This document shows positions 1 to 6,517 of a stretch of DNA of 10,403 bases, piece by piece. The notes beneath the pieces are model-generated. The model saw only the letters and a list, made by a program, of their open reading frames with translations. It was not told the DNA's origin and ran no database searches. Source of the DNA: CFX2 sp014338005 (GTDB lineage Bacteria > Chloroflexota > Anaerolineae > Aggregatilineales > Phototrophicaceae). Position 1 is the stretch's first letter, and every line of letters begins with the position of its first letter. The stretch is from contig SZPE01000126.1 in the NCBI GenBank assembly GCA_030263555.1, positions 1 through 10,403 of the forward strand, read 5' to 3'. The position numbers were made by a program, and so were the translations under genes.

Positions 1-45
1 CAAGACCTTGAATTCGGTTGGAGTTGGAGATTGAAAGGAGCGAAG

Positions 46-85
46 GCGCATTCCTCCACCCGCTGAAGCAGGTGGTTTCCTGCGC
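46..85 (+). promoter_or_regulatory. Two-tier hairpin upstream of the solute-binding gene
   Basis: An outer perfect stem GCGCA (46-50) / TGCGC (81-85) encloses a symmetrical 5-nt/5-nt internal loop. Inside it is a second 8-bp stem with one mismatch (56-63 / 68-75) closed by a TGAA tetraloop. The structure ends 8 nt before the ATG at 94, where a Shine-Dalgarno site would normally be, and no convincing one is visible there. It could be a 5'-leader structure of the downstream gene or the end of an upstream transcript. No T-tract follows, so it is not a standard terminator. Bases 1-45 hold no supportable gene; short open stretches there could be the tail of an upstream gene. Confidence 0.35.
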
Positions 86-93
86 TAAATCTT

Positions 94-1194
94 ATGAAAC
101 GAGGCACAATTTTTATCCTGTTGTTCGTCGTAGTGGCGGCGGCGATTATCGGTGCAAGCCAGTTCATCGGCGCGCAGCCGCCGCTGGAAATCACCGTCGC
201 GGTTAACGCCATCGCGCGGCCCTGGGTTGAAAAGGTTGTTTTTGCTTTTAATGAAACCGCGCCCATCGTCAATGCGACGCGCCGCGTGCGTATTAAACTG
301 ACCGAAATAGATGACCTGGACGTGTGGCTGGAAGGCCGCGCCTGGACGACCAACGACCACCCGGCAGCCTGGATACCGGCCTCGTCCACTTCGGTGACCT
401 ACGCGGTGGAAGCCGGGCTGCCCTTACAGCTGGTGGCGGACTCGCTGGCGCGCACGCCGCTGGTATGGGGGGGATTTTCCAGCCGCGTGAACATCCTCAC
501 CGGCGGGGCGGCCCCGCTGGATTGGCCGCAGGTGGCGGCAGCGGCAAAAGCCGAATCCTGGTCGGCTATTGGCGGCAGCCCCAGCTGGCAGTTTGTTAAG
601 CTGGCTTTCGCTCAACCCACCCGCCGGATGTCCGGTCTGGCGGTGATGCTGTCCGGCGCGGCGGCCTTCAACGAATCGCCATCTCTGGCGGCGGACTCGC
701 TGCGCGCGCGGGCATTCCGCGACTGGATACAGCCGGTCATCCACGCCGTGCCGAACTTTAACACCCTGGGCAGCGACCCGGCGGCGGCGCTGGCCCGGCA
801 GGGGCCGTCCGGCGGCGAAATTGGCCTGCTGCCGGAGGTGGACTGGCTGATTAACCTGAACCGGCTGGTCGGTTACGAGCGGATGGTTTTTTCCTATCCG
901 GCCTATCAGATGATTCTGGATTTTCCGCTGGCACGCTGGGATGATACCCAGACCACCAACGACGAGCGTGCGGCGGTGGAGGCACTGCGCGGCTGGCTGC
1001 TGAACGCCGATTGGCAGGTTATCGTGCCGCAGTACGGCCTGCGTCCCGCCGGCGGCGAGCCGACCGAGGACGATACGCTGTTCGCGGCTGGCATCCCGTA
1101 TGGCATCCAGCTTAACCCGGACTTCGGCCAGCTTGTGCAGCCGCCCGCCCGCGCCGAGGTGCAGAGCTTCGTAGACTGGGTCGCGTCGAACTGA
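94..1194 (+). CDS. Exported periplasmic-binding-protein-like (solute-binding) protein
   Basis: This 366-residue protein looks like a type II periplasmic-binding-protein fold of the kind annotated 'substrate-binding domain-containing protein'. Residues 5-20 are a hydrophobic export segment after MKR. A plausible signal-peptidase site is IGA|QPP after A27, though the segment could stay as an anchor. The fold is suggested by the opening beta strand ITVAVNAIARPW (33-44), the WIPASS patch (93-98), the SLARTPLVWG segment (117-126), which matches the usual strand of these proteins, and GSPSWQFVKL (161-170) followed by a GLAVMLSGAA helix. The ATG at 94 is the only start after the in-frame TGA at 64-66, and its ribosome site is weak. 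No permease or ATPase is adjacent, so neither transport nor a ligand is claimed. Relatives in Chloroflexota often accompany VWA-domain proteins, but none is visible here. The family call is fairly likely and the function unknown. Confidence 0.75.
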   Translation: MKRGTIFILLFVVVAAAIIGASQFIGAQPPLEITVAVNAIARPWVEKVVFAFNETAPIVNATRRVRIKLTEIDDLDVWLEGRAWTTNDHPAAWIPASSTSVTYAVEAGLPLQLVADSLARTPLVWGGFSSRVNILTGGAAPLDWPQVAAAAKAESWSAIGGSPSWQFVKLAFAQPTRRMSGLAVMLSGAAAFNESPSLAADSLRARAFRDWIQPVIHAVPNFNTLGSDPAAALARQGPSGGEIGLLPEVDWLINLNRLVGYERMVFSYPAYQMILDFPLARWDDTQTTNDERAAVEALRGWLLNADWQVIVPQYGLRPAGGEPTEDDTLFAAGIPYGIQLNPDFGQLVQPPARAEVQSFVDWVASN

Positions 1195-1203
1195 TAGGCA
1201 AAC

Positions 1204-1228
1204 AAAAAGCGCCGCACCCATGCAGCGC
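1204..1228 (-). terminator. Terminator-like hairpin with T5, oriented leftward
   Basis: Read on the minus strand, GCGCTGC and GCGGCGC (1222-1228 and 1209-1215) form a 7-bp stem with one G.U pair and a 6-nt loop. It is followed directly by five T (1208-1204), the classic intrinsic terminator layout for leftward transcription. On the plus strand the hairpin lies 14 bases after the stop of the solute-binding gene but lacks a T-tract, so it would serve that gene poorly. No leftward gene is present on its right, so it may block antisense transcription or be a relic. Confidence 0.4.
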
Positions 1229-1334
1229 CTTGCAGGGCTGCCTCAACCAGATGGGAGAAGTAAGGGCAGGCGTGCGGTAGAAACTGCATGGAGTTATCCG
1301 CATTAGAGCGTCACTGAGCCTTCGACACCATCCT

Positions 1335-1340
1335 GAGGGG
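1335..1340 (+). promoter_or_regulatory. Ribosome binding site of the TIR gene
   Basis: GAGGGG lies 6 nt before the ATG at 1347 and supports that start. The 152-bp gap between the two plus-strand genes shows no convincing -35/-10 pair, so it is unclear whether the TIR gene has its own promoter. Confidence 0.55.
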
Positions 1341-1346
1341 GATACG

Positions 1347-4300
1347 ATGCGTGTTCAATCTCAGCCAACAGACAGCTACGATGTTTTTATCTCGTATGCC
1401 TGGAAGGATGATGAGCTTCCAGACGGCAAACAAGGCGGATTTGTCACGAAACTTTACACGGAGCTTACGGAAAAAGGTGGCAAATCCGTCTGGTGGGACA
1501 AAAAGAAGATTCCAGCCGCGGCGCATATTTTAGAGGAATTTCTCCTGGGGGTTCAAAAGTCTGACAACTTCGTCCCCATCCTCAGCTCGCACTATTTAGC
1601 CCGTGAAGACTGCCGCGCCGAACTCAACAGCGCCATCGAGCGCAAAAAGCGCATTATCCCTGTTCTTCGAGTTGAAGACTTTGATTTTAAGCAGCTGCCC
1701 GAAGAAGTGAGACGGCGTCTCGCCATCAGGTTTACAGACGAGGCAGACTTTGATAGTGCATTTCAGGAATTGTTAGGGGCGATTGATACCGATCTGGAGT
1801 ACGTCCGCGCGCATACCCGCCTGCTGGTTCGCGCCGAAGAATGGGCGGGCAGAAACCAGGATTCCAGCTACCTGCTGCGCGGAAGCGATTTAAAAAACGC
1901 CGAACAGCTTCGGGATATGAGTGCATCCCGCGACCAGATGCTCAATCCGCTTCAGATAGATTTTATCAATCACAGCCGCAAGGCCGAACAGGATCGCCAG
2001 CGCCGAAATCGCATCATTACTATCGTGGTGGCAGTGGTCACGACGGTTCTGGCTATTTTCGCCGGCGTTCAGGCCGTCCGCGCCACGCAGTCAGCAGAGG
2101 CTGAACGCCTCGCAAAAGAGGACGCCATTGACCAGCGCAATGAGGCTCAACGTATCGCCCAGACCTTCGCAATCGTAGACAACACACTTAAGCAGCCGCT
2201 TGGCAGCAAATCGGGGCGTCCACTGCTCGTCGGCACAGAGCTGTGGGTGAGCAGCCGCGCAGAAAATACCCTCTGGCGGCTGCGGGCCGACACCGGCGAA
2301 CGTATAGGTGACCCGATCCCCCTCGGCAGCCCGCCGCGCGATCCGGTTTATGATGGCCGCTGGCTGTGGGTTAGCACCGCCGAAGCCCTGGTGCGGCTTG
2401 ACCCGACCGACCCCACGCAGCGTATGAATGTCTTCGTTGGTCGCTATCCACAGCCGCCGGTGATCGTTGGAGAATGGCTGTGGGTGCTGTCGGCAGATGA
2501 TGGCACGATTACACAGGTGGAGCGTCAGTCGGGTGCTGTGTCAAACACCATCAACGTGGAACGAGGCGCACGAAGCGCCGTCCCCGGTGGTGATTATATA
2601 TGGGTCATCAATCCTGAAACGCAAAAGTTAATCCGTATCCACACGGTAACGGGCGAGGGACTCATGATTGAAGTGGGCGCAGCCGCCCAGATGCCGGTTT
2701 TCGTGGGTGAAAGTGTATGGCTGCTCGAACGAACAGCCGGGATACTGCGCCAGATCGAACCGGACACCGGCGAGACGCTGCGTAAATTTGAAGTCGGAAA
2801 CGACCTCAAACCGCCGGTGGTCAGCGGTGGCTTTCTGTGGCTTATCTCACCCGCCACAAAAGAGGTCATCCAGATTAATCCGGTAGATGGCACAGAAATC
2901 CGTCGTTTCACCGTCGGCCTGCAAACCAGCGATGTATTTGTCGAAGGCGAAACGGTCTGGATATTCACCGATGAGGACAGATTGTTCCGCTACGAACTGG
3001 AAAACGGTGAACTGCTGACGAGCATCCGCCTTTCGTCAGGCGCGCTTAACCCGGTGCTGGACGGCCTTCATCTGTGGTTGACTGATTCCGGTGGCAGTCA
3101 ACTGGTGTTAATCCGGCTGGATACCGGCCAGGTTGCGCGCCAACTGCCCCACTGCCTAAATCCGCTGCCACCCATATTCGACGGCGCTAACATGTGGGGG
3201 ACCTGCCAGGGTGAAAATGCTGTCGCGCGCATCCCGACGTTGATGGGCTACTACGGCCTGGGCGAGATGCAGCGCAATACCGAGCCAAGCAGTCCGATTT
3301 ACGACGGACGTTATATCTGGATTACCCAGGCGGCGGACGAAAAAATCGTTCAGTTTGATGCCGATACCGGCGCGGTGCTGGCGGACATCCCCGTTGGTAA
3401 AGCACCACTGCCACCTGTTTTTGACGGGCGTTATATCTGGGTCGCGGCGGAAAAAAGCGCCCAGGTGACACGCATTGATACGCAGGATGTCCGAAATGTC
3501 CTGGTTATTCCTACCAGCGGCCAGCCTAATGCGATCATGCGCGACGATGATTTTATCTGGGTGTCCGCCATTGGCCTCGACACGGATAAGCCTAATGATT
3601 TGATTCGCATTGACCGGGCGACCGGCAAAGTCCTCAATACCTATGACATGGGCATAGCCACTTTCGCGCCGGTGGCTGATGACGGCGTGATCTGGGTGTC
3701 CGCCACCTCGATGACGGGCGCGGTGTACCGCCTGGATGCCAACACCGGCGAACAGTTAAGTGATACAAAAGTGGGATCGCCGCCCCGACCGCCGGTACTG
3801 GACGGCAGCCATGTCTGGGTCGTGTCTCTCTATGCCGAAACGATGCCGGAAGACGTAATCGATGGTACGGAAAACTTCCTGCTCGGAGGCGGCACATTCG
3901 ATATGCCGGGGGCGCTCTACCGACTGAACCGGCGCGACGGCAGTATCACAGGTCAGATGCAACTGGAAGCCTTTCCCAGCCAACCGCTGCTGGCCGGGGG
4001 GAAGCTGTGGATCACACAGACGGCACTCGTGCCGCAGTTTATCGGCCAGAACGAACGCGGCGTGATGGTGATTAACCCTCAGGCATTTGATAACCCCAAC
4101 ACTGAAAAAGTGGTCGCGGGCTGGTCGCCCTGCACGGATGTGACCGAGCCGGTCTACGCCGGACGTTTTGTCTGGATAGGCTGCATCAACCTCAATGATG
4201 ACAGAAGCGTGCTGCTGGTGATTGACCCCGATACGTTAGAAGTTGCGCATGAATATCACGATCTAGGTCTGGCGGCCTGGCCTGCCAGACAGATCGAAAA

Positions 4301-4499
4301 CACGGTCTGGGTCGTCTACCAGCGAACCGGCAGCGCGGCTGTTTTTGACGCCACCACCGGCGATCTGCTGCGCGTGTTGGGGCTGGGTAAGCATCCTACC
4401 CAGCCCGCTTATGACGGCCAGCACATGGTGTGGATTTCCAACAGCGACAGCGGCACCGTGCAGCGGATTGATCTGACGATGATTAAACCGCCGGGATAA
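1347..4499 (+). CDS. TIR-domain, single-pass membrane protein with an 18-repeat beta-propeller region
   Basis: This 1050-residue protein has four parts. Residues 10-150 are a TIR domain (TIR_2-like): YDVFISYAWKDD (11-22), SVWWDKKKI (47-55), FVPILSSHYL (75-84) and the C89-R-A-E92 motif, where E92 sits at the position of the catalytic glutamate of NAD-cleaving TIRs. Residues 151-215 are the charged linker common in TIR proteins fused to membrane segments (HTRLLVRAEEW, SYLLRGSDL). A single membrane segment lies at about 223-243. The basic run RKAEQDRQRRNR before it predicts TIR inside and the C-terminus outside. A short charged, probably coiled-coil stalk (245-272) leads to repeats of about 40 residues from 290 to 1045, each of the form P-V-x-D-G-x-x-[I/L/V]-W-V ... 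R-I-D-x-x-T-G. The repeat Trp residues are W300, 341, 379, 419, 458, 498, 538, 577, 617, 658, 698, 738, 783, 824, 888, 943, 988 and 1029. The propeller resembles Vgb/YVTN/PQQ-like types rather than WD40. TIR NADases act in antiphage defence and cell death. A sensor role for the propeller is inference. Confidence 0.88.
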   Translation: MRVQSQPTDSYDVFISYAWKDDELPDGKQGGFVTKLYTELTEKGGKSVWWDKKKIPAAAHILEEFLLGVQKSDNFVPILSSHYLAREDCRAELNSAIERKKRIIPVLRVEDFDFKQLPEEVRRRLAIRFTDEADFDSAFQELLGAIDTDLEYVRAHTRLLVRAEEWAGRNQDSSYLLRGSDLKNAEQLRDMSASRDQMLNPLQIDFINHSRKAEQDRQRRNRIITIVVAVVTTVLAIFAGVQAVRATQSAEAERLAKEDAIDQRNEAQRIAQTFAIVDNTLKQPLGSKSGRPLLVGTELWVSSRAENTLWRLRADTGERIGDPIPLGSPPRDPVYDGRWLWVSTAEALVRLDPTDPTQRMNVFVGRYPQPPVIVGEWLWVLSADDGTITQVERQSGAVSNTINVERGARSAVPGGDYIWVINPETQKLIRIHTVTGEGLMIEVGAAAQMPVFVGESVWLLERTAGILRQIEPDTGETLRKFEVGNDLKPPVVSGGFLWLISPATKEVIQINPVDGTEIRRFTVGLQTSDVFVEGETVWIFTDEDRLFRYELENGELLTSIRLSSGALNPVLDGLHLWLTDSGGSQLVLIRLDTGQVARQLPHCLNPLPPIFDGANMWGTCQGENAVARIPTLMGYYGLGEMQRNTEPSSPIYDGRYIWITQAADEKIVQFDADTGAVLADIPVGKAPLPPVFDGRYIWVAAEKSAQVTRIDTQDVRNVLVIPTSGQPNAIMRDDDFIWVSAIGLDTDKPNDLIRIDRATGKVLNTYDMGIATFAPVADDGVIWVSATSMTGAVYRLDANTGEQLSDTKVGSPPRPPVLDGSHVWVVSLYAETMPEDVIDGTENFLLGGGTFDMPGALYRLNRRDGSITGQMQLEAFPSQPLLAGGKLWITQTALVPQFIGQNERGVMVINPQAFDNPNTEKVVAGWSPCTDVTEPVYAGRFVWIGCINLNDDRSVLLVIDPDTLEVAHEYHDLGLAAWPARQIENTVWVVYQRTGSAAVFDATTGDLLRVLGLGKHPTQPAYDGQHMVWISNSDSGTVQRIDLTMIKPPG

Positions 4500-4507
4500 G
4501 CCCTGCC

Positions 4508-5974
4508 CTACCCCGGCAGCGCCTTGATGTGCGATGGCGCCCAGGCCGGGTCAAAGATTTCGTACTGCGTCAGTGTCAAACGGCGCTGTGTGCCATCCTG
4601 GAAAGTGAACATCACCAGGCTCTCCCGATCACGGGCATCCAGATAACCGTCGCGGTTATCGTCGAAGTTGGGCGCGGTGAAGGTCGCCCAGTTCATATCC
4701 AGCGAAAACGCGGGCGTCCGCAAAAACCGCCCGCGCGGAATGAGGATGTTTTCCGCACCTGTAGCGCGATCAATGATGCCTAAAGCCGCCTCGTCGTTAT
4801 ACGCGCACTGATGGCCGTTGCCAGTTTCCCAGGCTGCATAATAGATGATGCGCGAACCATCGGCTGACCAGTCGCCGCCGAATACATAATAATTGCCATG
4901 CGTGATGCGTGTTAAGCCGCTGCCGTCCGCCTGGATCGTAAACAGCGCGCTCTGGTCGCAGCCATCTACCCGCCCGCTGTTATTGGTATCCTGAATCCGC
5001 CCGATGATGAGCAGTTGCCTGCCATCTGGACTCCAGTTCGGGTCCCAGAAATACTGCCCTTGCGCCGATAAAATCGTTCTCACATTCGTGCCGTCCGGGT
5101 TCATCAGGCAAATGCTGTTCTGGTAACAGGTTGCGGCAAGCGTGCGACCGTCCGGGGAATATTCGGGATGCCAGTAAGAGATGCTGCCATCCGTCAGGGC
5201 TTGCGGCGCGCCACCCATGACCGGAACGGTGAAAATGGCCGATTCGCCCACCTGCCGCCCTTCCGATGCGAACACGACGCTGCTGCCATCCGGCGACCAC
5301 GACGGGTCATAATCGAGCGCGCTGGGGTCGGTCAACTGAACTTCAAGATTACGATAGATGTCGTACAGATACAGGTTTGAACCGTCTTCGTTGGTTAGCG
5401 CGCCATCGCCGTTAAAATCCGTGCGGCGGCTGGCATACACCACCAGCGGCACGGGCGCGGTAATCAGCCGCCCAGAGCCTTCGGCCTCAAACGAACTGGC
5501 GGCAAAGTCCGTCCCACACACCTCCGCGAGCTGACTTTCCACCTCACTGGGGCTGGTGGAGGCGACGATACGGTACGTACCGGGCGGGTCGCTGTCTCGC
5601 AGCACCGACAAATCCACCGGGTAAAGTCCCGGTTGGAGCGTGATCGGATAGATTTTGACATACTCGGACTGCGTATCTATCACGTTTTCCGAAACGACCT
5701 GGTTATTGATCGTCAGCACGAATTGGTCGTCCTGCGGCGAATTGCCAGAGTCGCACACGCCGAAGTAGCTGACCGTCGCCACCGAACAGCTATACTGGGT
5801 GACGGTGCCTGCCTGCCCAGCCGAACTGTACTGCGCTATGCTGTCCGGGCAGGCAACCGTGCCGTTGTAGCAAAAGTAGTTGTCTTCCCATAACCGGCAG
5901 TCCTGCGCCTGGACGGGTTTTCCCCCCACCAGCAGGATAAGAGCCAGCAGCAGGCTCTTTTGAACGTAGTTCAT
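4508..5974 (-). CDS. Secreted TolB/PD40-type beta-propeller protein with dockerin-like calcium loops
   Basis: Using the ATG at 5974 the product has 488 residues. It begins with a clear signal peptide (MNYVQKS plus a hydrophobic core) with a cleavage site at VQA|QDC after A23. This start has GGGAG 8 nt upstream; a longer in-frame start at 6079 would bury the signal peptide. Residues 25-160 form a Cys-containing N-terminal domain of unknown type (C26, C35, C42, C63, C74, C153). The rest is a TolB-like propeller with PD40 repeats: WSPDGSSVVFAS (226-237), YSPDGRTLAAT (272-282), WSPDGRQLLIIG (314-325) and WSADGSRIIYYA (369-380), with a degenerate one near WAP (478-480). Three 12-residue loops of EF-hand/dockerin spacing occur at D186-D197, D329-D340 and D438-D449. 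A secreted or periplasmic location is well supported. The role is unknown: true TolB works with the Tol-Pal system, of which nothing is seen here. The gene converges on the TIR gene with an 8-bp gap and no clear terminator. Confidence 0.82.
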   Translation of the reverse strand: MNYVQKSLLLALILLVGGKPVQAQDCRLWEDNYFCYNGTVACPDSIAQYSSAGQAGTVTQYSCSVATVSYFGVCDSGNSPQDDQFVLTINNQVVSENVIDTQSEYVKIYPITLQPGLYPVDLSVLRDSDPPGTYRIVASTSPSEVESQLAEVCGTDFAASSFEAEGSGRLITAPVPLVVYASRRTDFNGDGALTNEDGSNLYLYDIYRNLEVQLTDPSALDYDPSWSPDGSSVVFASEGRQVGESAIFTVPVMGGAPQALTDGSISYWHPEYSPDGRTLAATCYQNSICLMNPDGTNVRTILSAQGQYFWDPNWSPDGRQLLIIGRIQDTNNSGRVDGCDQSALFTIQADGSGLTRITHGNYYVFGGDWSADGSRIIYYAAWETGNGHQCAYNDEAALGIIDRATGAENILIPRGRFLRTPAFSLDMNWATFTAPNFDDNRDGYLDARDRESLVMFTFQDGTQRRLTLTQYEIFDPAWAPSHIKALPG

Positions 5975-5978
5975 GGGT

Positions 5979-6092
5979 CTATCTCCCATACCCGCCATTC
6001 TGCGCGCCGACCGGTGTCCTGACGGCGACCAGCGCAGCCGCGCACAGGCAGACCAATACAACCAGAGTGAACAATACACGCGAGATTTTCAC
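5979..6092 (-). CDS. Small exported peptide: signal peptide plus about seven residues (hypothetical)
   Basis: A GTG-started frame of 37 codons encodes MKISR, then a long hydrophobic core (VLFTLVVLVCLCAAALVAV), then RTPVGA|QNGGYGR. This is a textbook signal peptide with a V-x-A cleavage rule match, leaving at most a heptapeptide. An in-frame TAA lies 12 codons upstream, so the frame cannot extend far, and AGGGG precedes the GTG by 4 nt. It ends with TAG only 4 nt before the ATG of the TolB-like gene and in a different frame. The TolB-like gene's ribosome site lies inside its last codons, an arrangement typical of translational coupling. It may be a real small secreted peptide or leader, or the remnant of a second exported protein. 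I do not recognise a family. Confidence 0.45.
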   Translation of the reverse strand: MKISRVLFTLVVLVCLCAAALVAVRTPVGAQNGGYGR

Positions 6093-6103
6093 AGCGCCCC
6101 TAT

Positions 6104-6142
6104 CCCGCCTGAAGAAATAAACACAGCGTTAGCAGCGGCGGG
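6104..6142 (-). promoter_or_regulatory. Possible hairpin masking the ribosome site of the small-peptide gene
   Basis: CCCGCC and GGCGGG (6137-6142 and 6104-6109) are perfectly complementary, 27 nt apart, in the leader of the small-peptide gene. The second arm overlaps the purine-rich segment that precedes the GTG start. Pairing could limit ribosome access, but the stem is only 6 bp and its role is inferred. Confidence 0.2.
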
Positions 6143-6230
6143 AAATCGTGAAATATTTTCCCTATCTTATCTCGCCGATGACTATCCTGCACCTAATAGC
6201 GTAACATCTTTATCTAACCGGCATCTACCC

Positions 6231-6251
6231 TATTTACCTCACCGGTAAATA
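6231..6251. repeat. Perfect 8-bp inverted repeat, operator-like
   Basis: TATTTACC (6231-6238) and GGTAAATA (6244-6251) are perfect inverted copies around a 5-nt TCACC spacer. The site lies about 140 bp upstream of the leftward small-peptide/TolB-like genes, where their promoter could be. AT-rich arms with a short spacer fit a dimeric protein's operator better than a terminator. No protein can be assigned. Confidence 0.4.
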
Positions 6252-6281
6252 AATGCTCTGCCCTGCTCCAAAGCATGGCTC

Positions 6282-6308
6282 GTGGATGTGCCGATAAACC
6301 ACATCCAC
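6282..6308. repeat. Perfect 9-bp inverted repeat in the divergent intergenic region
   Basis: GTGGATGTG (6282-6290) and CACATCCAC (6300-6308) are exact reverse complements separated by 9 nt. No T-tract follows on either strand. It may be a regulator site or part of a structured RNA. Confidence 0.45.
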
Positions 6309-6356
6309 TTTCTGCTGAAACAGGTCGCCTGTAAAACTGGGCGGCAGTCTGCGGTC

Positions 6357-6408
6357 GAAAGCAGCTTCATTTGGTAGCCGTTTGATCTGCGCGATTGAAG
6401 CTGTTTTC
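6357..6408. repeat. 13-bp inverted repeat, long-loop hairpin
   Basis: GAAAGCAGCTTCA (6357-6369) pairs with TGAAGCTGTTTTC (6396-6408) along 13 bp, with one G.U pair and a 26-nt loop. A smaller perfect hairpin (ACAGG / CCTGT, 6320-6332) lies just before it. TTCTG (6406-6410) can instead pair with CAGAA (6419-6423), a possible competing fold. The position just upstream of the WYL gene's promoter region suggests a structured RNA or regulator sites; transcription is not demonstrated. Confidence 0.4.
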
Positions 6409-6431
6409 TGAATTTTCCCAGAATTTAAGGG

Positions 6432-6456
6432 CCGTTGGAACAATAGATTCCAACGG
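6432..6456. promoter_or_regulatory. Perfect 9-bp palindromic operator at the WYL-cas3 promoter
   Basis: CCGTTGGAA (6432-6440) and TTCCAACGG (6448-6456) are perfect inverted copies with a 7-nt spacer. The right arm is immediately followed by the AT-rich promoter-like TATTTATACT, whose best -10 match is TATACT at 6462-6467. A repressor bound here would sit over the -35 region. WYL-domain repressors of defence operons (BrxR, CapW) bind such inverted repeats upstream of their own genes, so autoregulation by the downstream WYL protein is the natural inference. No T-tract follows, which argues against a terminator. Confidence 0.55.
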
Positions 6457-6504
6457 GTATTTATACTGTGTATGTGTATAGGAGCAGCTCGCAGAACCCT
6501 TCAC

Positions 6505-6510
6505 AGGAGG
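6505..6510 (+). promoter_or_regulatory. Strong ribosome binding site of the WYL gene
   Basis: A full AGGAGG lies 7 nt before the ATG at 6518. It fixes this start and suggests efficient translation. Confidence 0.85.
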
Positions 6511-6517
6511 AAAATAA

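Noticed and set aside
424..1221. Long minus-strand open frame opposite the solute-binding gene
   Set aside because: It is a GC-rich shadow with arginine/glycine-rich composition and no recognisable domain. The plus-strand protein has a signal peptide and a coherent fold.
5975..6079. In-frame upstream ATG at 6079 extending the TolB-like protein by 35 residues
   Set aside because: It would place about 35 charged, aromatic residues before an obvious signal peptide, and it overlaps the better small-peptide frame. The ATG at 5974 has its own ribosome site.
6234..6443. Minus-strand 69-codon frame in the intergenic region
   Set aside because: It runs through the inverted repeats and has no ribosome site or protein-like pattern.
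6432..6456. Palindrome as a CRISPR repeat or terminator
   Set aside because: It occurs once only, with no second copy at spacer distance, and no T-tract follows on either strand.
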